Part shown: one piece after another, positions 22,505-35,400 of the stretch
Position numbering within the stretch: position 1 is the stretch's first letter
How the letters are laid out: each line of letters begins with the position of its first letter
Assembly: GCA_035222895.1 (NCBI GenBank)
Contig: JAVYIG010000889.1
Span: 362,829 to 426,828, forward strand
Direction of reading: 5' to 3'
DNA: 64,000 nt
Source: Strongylocentrotus droebachiensis
Taxonomy: Eukaryota; Echinodermata; Echinoidea; Camarodonta; Strongylocentrotidae
Translations under genes and position numbers: made by a program
Notes under the pieces: generated by a model
Told to the model about the DNA's origin: nothing
The model's input: the letters and a program-made list of their open reading frames with translations, nothing else
Databases searched by the model: none

Positions 22505-23480
22505 AGCGTTTGTCTACCAGGGTCGTTCTGACCGTCACATAATTGAGTTCACGTTAAACAGGAACCACTCCCGAGAACAAAACAGTGAATGATGCATTGA
22601 AAACCAAGGACGTCAAAGAGTGAGACTGCATGATAGCAATTTAGTCAGCTCAGAGAATCAGGCGACGAATTATGCACTTCACTCGTGTCACCTTAGAGGT
22701 TAGGTCTGATTACCAATAGCTGGAAAAACAGGAGAATGAACAACATGTCAACGGAAAGGTAGGATTTAAAAGCTATTTTTTAATTACTTCTTCTTCTTTT
22801 TTTCCTTCTTATTACTCTGTGATCAAGCTCAGCGTAAGCCTCAGTCCGATATGCAGTGTTAAATACGAAGTTTTTTTTTTAAATAAACATGATGACGTAA
22901 AGTGTGATACGTTTCACATTTCTGTATCTTTTAAAACAGAACCTTTTGCCAATCCTTTCACACGTAAAAAATAAAAACGCCTCGGATTACCCCAATATAT
23001 CTGAATCGCAGTGACGCCAGACCAGTCGTGCGATTTTTTACGATTTGAAGCCGATTCGGCTGATATCACGACGAGAAGATTTAAACGCACTTAAATTAGG
23101 TTTTTAGTATTCTTATCATAATTTAGATCCTAAATCAGTAAAATTATATTTTTTTACATTTCCATAATTATGTAATATAATTACAATTTTTTCAAAAATC
23201 AGATCAAAGGAGGTTCGTGTAGTTTGCGCTGGGGATTACTGCAAGAAACAATTTAGTATAGCGTAATTATGAAGACCAATAACATTCCAACGATATAACG
23301 TTTACCGTATGGTTTTTATTCAACACTGTCATTTTTTTCTACATATGTATGGTATGTGTGTTTGTGTTTTTATTACTCTCAAGAATAATATATACTTGAA
23401 ATGACTTTCGATGGAGATGAAGTTGTATATCAATGTAATATTCAAGCTTTATAGACGTACTAGGACAAGAATAATTAGAC
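22505..23480. other. Intergenic, no gene recognised
   Basis: AT-rich with no clear repeats or coding signal. Confidence 0.45.
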
Positions 23481-23502
23481 TATATGGTTCTTATCTTCCT
23501 TA

Positions 23503-23539
23503 ATAGTAGTAGTAGTAGTAGTAGTAGTTGTAATAGTAT

Positions 23540-23571
<32 letters not shown>

Positions 23572-23580
23572 GCTGTAGTT

Positions 23581-23613
<33 letters not shown>

Positions 23614-23614
23614 A

Positions 23615-23651
<37 letters not shown>

Positions 23652-23667
23652 TGTAGTAGAAGTAGCT
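23503..23667. repeat. (TAG)n trinucleotide array
   Basis: Mostly TAG triplets with occasional TTG, ATT and CTG changes. The poly-Ser frame across it is an artefact. Confidence 0.95.
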
Positions 23668-24842
23668 GTATACTTAAATGGATAACTTATTTAGAACGAG
23701 GCTAATCTGCCACAATGTTCATATCATAAATAACAAACAATATATTGTCAGCTAAATACTGTTAAAAAAATGATAGCATGGAAGCGCAAGAAAAAGAGGG
23801 ACATTGTATATATTTTAATACATCATAAAGTACTTTCATAATGGTGAAGGGAGACAAAATCAAAAAACAAATATACCACATTTATAAATTACTCTCTGAA
23901 AATGTGAAAAACTACGGTTATGATTTTATTGCAAACATCATTTTTCTTTGATTTAATCGCTTCTTGCCAGGATGTCTTCCTAATTTTTGTATTTAAACGA
24001 CTGTTCAATATTCACATACATCATATTGCAAACGCCTAAACTTTCCACTTAAGTCAGAATACTCTTTTATCAAGTGATTGCACTGTACTTGGTGTTGTAC
24101 GTTGTCACGTACAGTATTATTTTACCTTGCTAATGTTATTAAAGGTTATTGAACGACTAAACTTGACATTAGATTTAGCTTGTTGGCCTTAAATAGATGA
24201 GGGTATCGGGTTGTGTTTCTCTTTACGAGGCTGCACAATAACATGTATATTAAAGTAAATCCAGTCGCATCAACTATGCATTGTAGAAGAAAGGAATAAA
24301 CGGAATCGGACCAAAAAACGGAAGTTTTTGAATTTTCGAAATTAGTAATCACAATACGTATGGGCACTTCAAATTAGGTGAATCGGTAGTGTCACTGTGA
24401 TGTAGTGCCTGGCTACTGTCACGTTTGTTTTAAGACCCAAAATGTCTTCTTTTTTTTTCCCTCTTCATAATGTTTGAGTAAGGAGGCTCATTTTTTTTCA
24501 GAGGACCTGTAATCGTATGCAATCCATAATATGTTTTGAGTAGTGGTCCAAGAGAGAAGGCACTTAGGAGGAAAACAGAAATTAATATTATTTTGCATGG
24601 GCACAGGCCAGATGCACCCCCTTAAGCTCTGACTGCCTCTAACATCAAATTGAGACAAATATACACAATATATGTGATTTTGGAACAGAGTGTATTGAAT
24701 TCTAAACAGAAGAGTAAGCATCGCTCCTGATTTGGTGGATATTTAATAAAATCAGAACCCATTTGCACATTGAAAGTCAAAAAAATTGCCCTATAAGCAT
24801 GTATCATTGCCAATATAATGCCGTTAGGTCGACAGCACTTGT

Positions 24843-25368
24843 TTAAAGGTAGTGTATCCCTTTTGCGGCCAACATCGAATTCTGTGGAACTTTGCAGGAA
24901 TTATGAATATGTCACGTATTTCCTATCTGTAAAAAATGTAAACGTTAGCAGTGTCCTATTATTCAAATGATGCAAGGAAACCCGTTTAATTTCCAGACTT
25001 CACTGTCGGACACTAGTGAGTGACTGACCGACTTCTTTTTTTATATTTGGTAATAACATACATAACATGAGCTGTAAATGGTACACGAGCATCTGTCAAA
25101 ATCAATAAAACACTTCTTGTAATGGCCACAATTAAACTGATTGAATCTTTCGGTACAAGGGTCTGAAAATCTGAAAGACTTTAATAAAAGGACTGCAATC
25201 CCTAAGTTCGATACGACAGCTAACGGTCGCTATTTCCCCACAAAAAGACATTTTCAAGCCCATTCGTTTTTAGGAAAGTTCTAATTAGTATTATATTTCA
25301 AATGCCGTTGAAATTTAATATTTTCATTTTGTTGGACTGCAAATGGGACATAGTACATGTAACTTTAA
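24843..25368. mobile_element. TTAA-flanked MITE family B, copy 1
   Basis: TTAA bounds a segment starting AGGTAGTGTATCCCTTTTGC and ending with an imperfect complement (GCAAATGGGACATAGTACATG). The whole length aligns with 33872-34466 (shared AACTTTGCAGGAATTATGAA, CAATTAAACTGATTGAATC). It is probably another Kolobok-like non-autonomous family. Confidence 0.75.
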
Positions 25369-28240
25369 GTAGAATTTATTCTGTCGCAGCATAAGGGTGT
25401 GATTTGGATATCCAACCAGGATATCATACATAGTGTGTTCGCATTAACTAAATTGGTACTGGGATAATTCTTTGTGTGGCATGACAAATCACAGTAAATG
25501 CTTTTAAGATTACATGTATCAGAACTCCATATTTTACACTTCAAGAAAGTTGAGACCATATGAAAGCTGTATATTATATTCCTCCTCCCTTTCAGCACGC
25601 ATTATCTCCTGTCCGCCCACACACCCACACTTACCCAAACTCACCCACGCCCTCTCTCACACACATACGCACGCACACATACACACACACTTAGCCCATC
25701 AACGAGTAAACAGCAATCAGCCTTCATGTCCTTATTCCTGGGGCAATCCATTAATTTACATTACACTCTCCATCAAAGTACTTAACGGTAATTTCCCTTA
25801 AACGATACCAATCCACACAATAGGAGCTTTCTCAGTATAGGCAATAGCCATGAAATGCTTGTGTCATCATAGTCAACGAGCTTCAACGAAAAGGCGTAAT
25901 GCTAGATACGCTTACAGCAGAGGATGTAATAGTAGCTGATTAGATCTTTAAAATGGAAATAGTGCTTGAAAGTCACAATCGTTCATATTAGCCCATAATG
26001 CTGTAGCTCTCTCGCGTCGTGTATTTATAAGGACTGTGTTCTCTTCGCATTTCAAATTTCCTAATAGTAGGATATCAGCCACCGAACTATGAGTAGTGAA
26101 ATCATGTAATTAATTACGGTTAAGTTGACGCTCTTGGTTGTAAGGTCGCGATTCAAGGTCAGGAGGAAATGGTCTGAAAGTGGTTATTCTGCTTATCGTG
26201 TGAGTCCTTCATCCACTAGCAGTCACGATGGAATGGTTTTATTAATGTTTTGTAATTACGGATGTGAAACTGCGTAAACCTAATCGAAAATGTCCATAAC
26301 AATTGGGGACAGACCTTCAACCGATGTCAAAGTCACGCTCTTTCATTATAATTATATCTTCGGGTTTACTTTTCACTCTCAAATTCGCTGATACCCCCTC
26401 ACCCTCCCGCTGCAGCATCAATATCATCGCTGGGTCTTTCAGGGGGTGAGGCACAACCCCCGCCCCCCCCCCCGAAAAACACAACAACAATAACAACAAC
26501 AAAACTAACAAAACTAACAAACAAACACCCTAACAATTACTAACTCTCACGTTCATGATAAATTACGACTAATATGATAATGATTATGATAAAGTAAAAG
26601 CTTAATGATTGCTTTACTGTAGGATTATCGCTGGTTCGCATTTCTAATGAGGCACATACGCAATTGCCGGGGGCACGTGTCGACTTTGCCATTCCCTATC
26701 CTTATCTCTAGTCATTGTTCATTATATGTATAGTCATTACATTATACACCATTCGTATTGTGCGCCATACAATAATATTTTGAAAGTACAAAATATACTC
26801 ATTTAAAATGACTGAACTACACATTGCAATAATAATTTTGATGCTCCTTCGATATTGAGGGGGGGGGGGGGGGTTCCACGGCTTTCGGGTAAAGGGTGGA
26901 TTCTTGGGTTAATAAAAAAAAGAGAGCGAGATTCTGTAGGGGAAAAAACATTCACAATTAAGGGACCTTGTTGTTGTTGTGTTGATTTTGTTTTTTGTTT
27001 ACATAAGGTTTGCCAGTTGGGTTTAAATGGGCGGTCAAGGTCGGTTGAGCCCCTCCCCGATAAACCCAGGGATGAGTGTAACATATCTACTCTGTTGCCT
27101 ATCGAGTTGGAATAATTTTTTCCTACCCATTTCTATGACATGATTGTTTTATCATATCATTATGTTCCACACTAGATAGAGTTTATTATCTTAAGAGGAT
27201 GATTCATTGATAAATCCCGATTTCTCCTTAGATTGATAAAAGAAGTTCTGAAAAAAATATCAACTTCATCTATCAAGGAGAATAAACCATATTTGTATGA
27301 TCATGTCATGATAAGAGATTTTAAAAAATAATAGATAATTAAGAGTGTGATTCCATCTTTCCTATGTACGCAGGAAATTTTGTTTGAATTTCACTGCCAA
27401 TCAAAATACTACCATGAACAAACATAACACGGTTTGTAAAAAGGCACTCTCCAACTGGCAAGAAGAGGACTGACTTTAGAGAAAGCGTTATCAATTTCCT
27501 CATATTAGTATATGGATCGAGGTGGCTGAATCTCCCCGAATGCTCGAGTGCTTTATCATGGAAGCTCGGCTAATTAGCCGGGGTAAAAATACTTATGATT
27601 GCAGGGCTGGGATGGCGGCAATCATGTGATTTGTTTGAATAAATCAGTCAGTGGCTCTATTTGTTAATTGTCTGAAAGTTCCTCTGTTTGTCTTTCATCG
27701 GTCACGTTTCCACAGTGATTACGTGGCCGTGTAAATTATCGCAAATGATGCGTTATATATCTCTCTGTATTCTGAGTCTTCTCTCTTTTTGGAAGAGGCA
27801 TTTATGACCTAACCATGATCGTAACGGCCTCGCAGAATTCATTTTGTTTTCTTTTTTTCGCAGCCCCCCCCCCCCCCCTCATTCTTTTGAAGCATTTTTG
27901 AACCTGGGATGTCAAGGATATTAGTATAATTAACATACATGTCAATAGAAAACCAACTTGTCAAGTTTCTGTATTTTAATCGCACTCCTTGTAATATTTG
28001 ATCTTATACATTGACTCCATGTTACATGTTATACACACACACACACATACACACTTTTTGTTCAATAGTTTTGTTATTGATTCCAAACAATACAAAGCAA
28101 TCTTAGAAATAAAATACAGTTGTTTTTCGTTGACATGAATTCAAAACATTTTCATTACATAGATTGTACAATCGATGAAAACAAAAATGAAATCAGTTGT
28201 AACATAAAACAAATAACCCCATCCAACCAAACATACTACT
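25369..28240. other. Intergenic, no gene recognised
   Basis: It holds a (CA)-rich patch near 25610-25690, C- and G-homopolymers at about 26460, 26860 and 27865, and otherwise AT-rich sequence. No open frame resembles a known protein. Confidence 0.45.
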
Positions 28241-28250
28241 ACACACACAC

Positions 28251-28289
<39 letters not shown>

Positions 28290-28336
28290 CGCACACACAC
28301 ACGCGCACACACGCACACACACACACACACACACAC
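28241..28336. repeat. (CA)n microsatellite
   Basis: Nearly pure CA with a few CG interruptions. The Thr/His and Val/Cys frames across it are artefacts. Confidence 0.95.
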
Positions 28337-28568
28337 ATAATGGTCTGTGGTGTGGTTCTCTGTGATACCCAATATAACCAGGCTGGCTGGATTGAAACCT
28401 AACTCTGATCAATCTCTATGTGCCATCATTTCAATACTATAATCATACAGCTTTATAAACAACCCCACGTTATACATGTATGGTGGCAGCGGTGGGATAT
28501 TGTATCTCTTCTCATTTGAAATGAGGACCAACGATTCAACATTGACCTCATTTCCTGCAAACGATTCA

Positions 28569-28706
28569 GAGCCCTGTTTCATAAAACTTGTTATCATTAA
28601 CAAATGCTCAATTTATATAACAAATTTGCTCTCAGCCAATCAAATGCCACGATTTCAGTCAGTTATCGCAACTCGTTACTGATAACACGTTTTATGAAAC
28701 AGGGCC
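28569..28706. mobile_element. Short foldback MITE, GCCCTGTTTCATAAAA ends (copy 1)
   Basis: The left end GCCCTGTTTCATAAAACTTG and right end CGTTTTATGAAACAGGGC are inverted repeats around about 90 bases that contain CTCTCAGCCAATCA. A second, more degenerate copy is at 43112-43284. It lies about 400 bases upstream of the channel gene. Confidence 0.72.
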
Positions 28707-29106
28707 CATATTAAAATGGATTTCGTAGTGGAAGTGAAAAGAATGGACAGCAAAGGCAAAATAAGCACTTTTTTTTTTACCAGGGGGTAACTACAGCATG
28801 AGGTCAATGCGTGCCTCCTAAACCGGATGGTGGACCCCGTTACCCCTTGAGAGACCCCCATAAATATCAGTGTCCCCAATTATTCTTTTGTGTTATCCTC
28901 AGCGGGGGGAGGGGTGGTTGTCTACGGCCAACCGGGCCCTTCATAATCTCTTTAGTGAGGTTCATAAAGCTGCCTTTCAAAAGAGAGTGTTAACAATAGT
29001 TACAAAAGATAAAACTAGGAGTGTGAATAATCTTCAAATCATCGGATATTTTGTCACTGTTTTTTTTTTATCTCGTAGATTTAATTTCGGGAATGAGAAA
29101 ATCGAC

Positions 29107-29485
29107 ATGGGCGACCTACCACGAGATCCAAAAACGAGCCCGGAGAAATTGGATGACTACTCGGAGGAGGCGTATGACAGACCAGACTATGACAAGAACC
29201 CAAAAGAAGGCACACGGAAGATCGTCAACGAGTTCGTCGACAACGCGACCACGCATGGAATCCCTCGAGTTCTGAACGCGTCCCGCCCGTGGCACTCTCG
29301 TCTGTTTTGGTGTGTGGTCACCTTAATCTTTGCGGGTGTCTTCCTTTATCAGGGTTCGAAGCTCGTCCAGTCCTACATCGCTCGACCGACCACGACCAAG
29401 ATCTCACTCATCACCAAATCGAAGCTCGAATTCCCCGCCGTCACTATCTGTAATCTGAACATGCTGCGACGATCGATGTTGAAGG
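29107..29485 (+). CDS. ENaC-like exon 1: N-terminus, HG motif, helix 1
   Basis: It begins ATGGGCGACCTA and encodes an acidic N-terminus, THGIPRV, the first membrane helix (LFWCVVTLIFAGVFLY) and the post-helix motif LEFPAVTICNLNMLRRS. The donor is G|GTAATT. Confidence 0.92.
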
Positions 29486-32400
29486 GTAATTATCTCCAGT
29501 TGGTTTGAAAGAGCTTAATAAATGACAGAAGATTCTGTTGTTATGTATACAATAGGTGGTTGTTGATAATGATATGTTTTTGACATGTATTATTGGTGTA
29601 ACAGACTTACTTTTTTTTTCATTTGTCGATTTCACCTTGACTTTGTGAACAGCTGTTTTTTTTCTCAATAAACCATCATCTGCTCCTTTTCGTTAAGTTC
29701 ATCAAACTTCTGATATCCTAACACCTCATTGTGCTCGTTATAAGACTCGGTCACATTGAAAATTTGTCTAAAAATAATATCTTTCCAAAAAGCTTCTCTT
29801 CAACGTACAACTTCTATCTATAAGTTTAACGACTTAATATCAAATATGTTCATACATACGTGTATTAAGAGGGTTTGTATAAAGATTTACTTAATAAATG
29901 AGGAAGGGGGTGGGGATGATTGGAGAACAAAAATAATTTGTTATGAAGTTACTTCTTTTAGAATGACTATAGTGTGTAATCTGACTCGTTTCCTTTCATG
30001 TCAACACCGACTTCATTTCACAATTGATTCGAATGGCATTTTGTCAAATTAATTAAAAAACATTGCCTAATTCAGTTTTACAACTTCTAAAAAATAAAGA
30101 ATTGCAAATTCTGTCGTTTTGTTTCACCTGATTTGGGCAGTTAATATTTTAAACTAATAAACATAGTTTGGGACTGAAAATTGACTACAGTCCTACAATA
30201 GGTGGCTGTCGTATAAAGACCTGAGTTAGGCAAACATCTCAATTTGGTCAAAAGACGACCGAGGCAATGATTTCATCCACCTTACTTTTGTTATAATATC
30301 ATTCTCGAGCAGGTACCCGTTTCGAGACACTGGCAGCTTTAGATCGAAACCACAAAGTTGACGGGATTGGAGTGGAAGATTCCGACTATAATTGGTTCTT
30401 CTCAGACTCGTTATCAGGAGAAGAAACAACAACAGCTGGAGAAACAGCTGAAGAAGATACCACTTCTCTTCCGAATCGGGGCCGTCGTGCACTCAATGCT
30501 GAGTCTTCTTATGGTACTATATTTCTCTTTTTTTTCTTCTTTTCGTTACAATCATAAACAAATCTATAGTATCTCAAATGTTGCTGCAATTAATTGTGTC
30601 TTACCACCCGTTGTGTTTATCAGTAACATTTAATTTTAAAAGTCAGCTATCAAAAGGTGAAGTTACTATTTATTGTAAAGTTACGATTGATTTAAGGAGA
30701 TAAAATTGAGTTTGTGAACATACAATTGATCTTAACCTTTTACGTTACAGGACCCAGATGTAGTTTCAAATGTATATTGCAAAATGTTATTCGTGTGGGA
30801 TATTAATTTCAAGATATTTAACAGCTTTCGTAACGGAGCTTTGTAGGTTTCAATAGAATTAGGACCAGTGCTAAAATTAGTTATTAAACAATTGGACGGA
30901 TGGGGACAATTCTATAAAAGTTGGAGGGGTGGGGGGAATCGCATTCTTTATTGTGTTTTAACACAGGCCTATCCGATATCGTATCTTAGGAATCTTTTAA
31001 GCCGCACTCTTACCGAATCCTTGTTGAAAATGACAATGACAATAAATTTGTAAGGTACGTGTACCGAGCAGTCTAAAAAAAAACTCGGCACGACTCGGGG
31101 TGATAACAGGATGTAACGTCCCCTTGTGCCCATAATAACCAAATATACCATGCCCTGAGAGGCTCTAGTTGAAATTATGGATCGGGGTGGTAGGAAAAGC
31201 ACTATTTTCGGAGGGGCGTAGCCCCGAAGAAAATAGTGCTATTTCTGTCGCCGAGGAATCCATAATTTCACTAGTGGCTTAAAATAGTGCATTATATATA
31301 CCTCTCTTTAGAAATCTAGCCATCTGATTGGTCGAAATTGAAGTCGTGATTTTAGCCATGCCCGCCTACCGGTCAATAGTCTTTTAATAAGTGCTCTCAT
31401 ACCCGCCTACCGGTCAATAGTCTTTTTAAAAATGCCGTCATGCTGCGGTCCCCATTGGTTTACGTGTTAAAATTGTCTTTGTGCGAGCGCAGACCCCGGG
31501 GCGCAGATACCATACAGTGCTTTTGGTCTATACGATTCCTAATTGATTGAAACTTTCAGTCATTCTTTTCTAGCGAAGATAAACAGACAGTGTCTCAGAT
31601 TTTCCGTGATGTTAAACCAATCTTTACTCAATAAAAGGATACAATTCGAATTCTTGGTAGATTTTTGTTTCAATTCGGCATATATATGAATATGAATATA
31701 GAAAATGAATGCAGACAAAATGGATGATAACCAAGGATTATATTCTATTTTTGTACATTTTCGAACCAGACGACGAATACGATTACTCCGGCATCGAGGA
31801 CATCGAAGACCCGAACGACTGGGAGGCATTGTACAATCTTTCGAAGGGGAGCGACTATAATAATTTTAAGAAGTTTGTTAAACCGACAAAAGAGGAGTTG
31901 CGTACGCTTGGACACAAGGCCAAAGACTTTATTTTACAATGCTCCTTCGATACAGAGGCATGCAGCTATGAGTAAGTAGCTATTTTGCTATTTTGGGTCG
32001 CTATCCAAAGATCCTTTTTTTTTTTGCAACCGTTTACACATGTCAATTTAGTGCGAATTGGATCGCGATGCAAAGATGATTTTTCTTTTTGGGGGGGACC
32101 ATTCACACATAGGAAGTATTCTCGCTAGACGGCAATAACGTCCGAACTGCGCATGCGCGAATTTCGACGATGTACTAGAATCGCGCTTGGAATCCTGGGA
32201 TTAAATCAGGCGTATTTTGATTATCAATACCATTCACACACACAGCGCCCGGCAAACTATCGCGATTATTCTGGAAAATTGCAATAGTTACTGCAAATTG
32301 GATCGCGATACGAATCGTGAAGATTATTACGAAATCATTCTGTTCACACACGCACAACAACAAAACAAAAACAAAATTTGGATCGCGATGCAAATTTTTT

Positions 32401-35400
32401 AAATCTCACTTTTTTCTGTAGGTGTGAATGCCCCTAGTGTTGAAGTCGGAGGGGATATGGCGGGATGGGCCCAACCCACACTGAACAAGAAAACAAGAAA
32501 GAAAGAAAGAAAAGGAAAGGAAATGAAAAAAAGAAAGAAAGAAAGATAGGGAGGTAGCTAGTAAAGAGACAAAAGGAGTATTCATGTTTTAAAATATATA
32601 TGGAGAGCGAAGAGGAGCCATACATTGTATTAAAAATCGGCTGAAATCCAGAACTTGCCTTCTTCCTAATCATTTATTTGAATTTCTAATCAGAAGCTCC
32701 GATACATTCGTGTGCCCTTGGAATAAAATTGTATTCGATTTTAAGGCACAGTTTGATTACACTGCGCGGTGTTACCAATGGTTCTTCGTGCAATCAATAA
32801 TTAAAGTGAATGTTCAATTCAGTTGAGTGAACGTCGATCTCATCAGAATTCCAATTCAGATTAATTCATTTGGCTTTACATCAATTCGGCAATGTTTCAA
32901 TCAATATGACCAGGAACCTTGGCAAATATGTGAATTACATATAGGCATCTATTTGTTCATAAATACTTAATGGAATTTTTAAATTAATTGAATGAATTAT
33001 GCACATGTGTAATAGGGTTGTTATATATTAACTTGTTATTGATACTTTCATTTTTTTTTTTTTTATTTCCTGTAGAAATTTCACCGTCATCCAGAACGCT
33101 GAGTATGGGAACTGTTTCGTGTTTAACAACGCACACAAATTGAAGAGAAAGAAGCGCACGACGACATCAAGAACAGGATCTCAGTATGGTAAAGATAATA
33201 ATGATAATGTAGCTAAGTATAATATAGGCATGTAGAATGATAGTAAGAAAAGTAAATTGTAGTTGAAGCTTCTACCAACCTTAGAATTTAGTAGGTAAAC
33301 TTTCATCTAGTTCAGAGGCCTATCTAAGGGGGATGCAGATGGGACTTCAAGGGGTGCATTAAACGAAAAAGAGAGGAGGCGCAAGAAAGACAAACGAAAA
33401 GAAAGAGCAAGGGGAGGGGGGAAATAAAAGAGAAAGAGGAACAAGATATAGAAAGGGGAGGAAAGGAAGAAAAATCGTGATCCGTAAGGATTGTGCACCC
33501 CAATTCAATAAAATGCATGTGAAGGAGTTTTAGGAGTATAAAACGTTTTGTTTTCTTCTATATCTCGGTCGCTTTGCTCGCTCCCATATGTTGCCTGAGG
33601 ATCTCGTAACTTTGACCCCAATGTAAAAGGTACTGTTAGTTTGTATATCGGGTTAACATAAATTCTCATAGTCTTTCTCGCTAGTAGGTTTCATCAGCCT
33701 CTTGTTAAATAGTGCGGCCCCAATAAACTGTACAACATGGCATTTGCAAAGGTTTAACAGTCAAAAGAAGGATAATATTTCCATTATCTTGCTGAATTCC
33801 TTCGCTATGTTTATCCTAAGAGTTTGTCAACCTCGCACCCCATTTGAGGAAGAAACTAATAGAACATCGTTTTAAAGATACTATGTCCCTTTTGCAGCCA
33901 ACATCAAATTCTTTAAAACTTTGCAGGAATTATGAATATGTCATATATGTCCTATCTGTGAAGTATAAACATTTGCAGGGTCCTAATATTCAAATTATGC
34001 AAGGAAACTTGTTAACCTTCTAGACTTCACTGTCAGACACTATTGAGTGACTGACTGACATCTTTGTTTCTTTGGTTATAACATACATAAAATGAGCATA
34101 ACAGGTGCATGAGCTAATGGCCAAAATTAAACTGATTGAATCTTTGTGTAGCACAAAACTTATGAACATTCAGTAAAAGGATCTGACAATCTGACCATTA
34201 CTTAGGTGATTGCAATTACGTAAGTCAATTCGATAACCAATGGTCGTTATTTTCCCACTAAAAGTCATTTTCAAGCCCTTTCGTTTTGAGGGAAGTTCTA
34301 AATTAGTATTGTATTTTATTGGAGGAGCTCGCGCCTTTGAATGTTTTCTGAAACAGATATATGGCGCCATACAAATGCTGTTCATCATCATCATCATCTT
34401 TCAAATGCCGTTGGAATTTAATCTTTTCATTTTTTGGCCAGCAAATGGGACATATAGTACCTTTAATATGGACGTTCTTTTCTTCCTCTTCTTCTCCTCC
34501 TTCTCCATCTTCCTATAAGCCAGGCCTTCAACTAACATTGATGGTGGAGCAGCCCGAGTACATCGGTATTCTCAGCCCGAATTCAGGGGTCAAAGTCGCT
34601 ATCAAAGACCCCCGCATCTACGCGTTCCCCGAGGACGATGGCATCGAGGCAGCACCTGGCTTTGCGACCTCCATCGGACTCACAAAGGTATTAGAGCAAT
34701 CCCACGTTGGAAAAAATAATCTGTCAAAACTTTCCAAAATGTCATTCAACCATTGTGATTTATACAAAAATTTGCATTGAATTTTAAAATCTGTATATAA
34801 TTTTTTATCTGCAGAATAAAGATTTACAATAAGATTAGTAGTTATAATTGAAAGATAACGGATTTAGGCTGAAAGTTCGTAGAATATATTATTAGTGCAT
34901 ACAGGTATATGTTATCTTAAAGGGGGACATGACTTGACTACGTATCTTTCCCTGGGCCTGACTCGGGGCCAATCGGGTATGATACGACTACGGACGACTG
35001 GGGTGCAACATACGCGAAACCAAAGCGTGAGGAGAACTTCGGTTTGTTTCGCATGGTGGTTGTAGTAGTGGCAGATGTAGTAGCAGAAGTATTTGCAGTA
35101 TAGTCATAATAATATTTGTATTGTTATTGTTATTCATCTCCCTTGCTTTCTTGCCGACAGACCTCCATTTCTCGACTCCCTGAGCCATACGGCGATTGTA
35201 TAAACAAACATGATTCATTCTATGCTCCGGAAAAATACGACTTCTCCCAGCGTTCATGTTTAAAACTTTGCCTTCAGGAAACCCTGAACGAGACGTGCTC
35301 ATGCATCACTGACGTTCTCATCGATGGAACCATGTGTCAGGTCACTAACAGGGAACAAGGTAAAACAAACAAATACACTTGACTTTGCAAGCACGTTTAG

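Noticed and set aside
28870..29106. Upstream extension of the ENaC-like first exon to an ATG at 28870
   Set aside because: The extension has no family similarity and crosses a T-tract plus TCTCGTAG acceptor; the ATG at 29107 has better context and gives a normal N-terminus.
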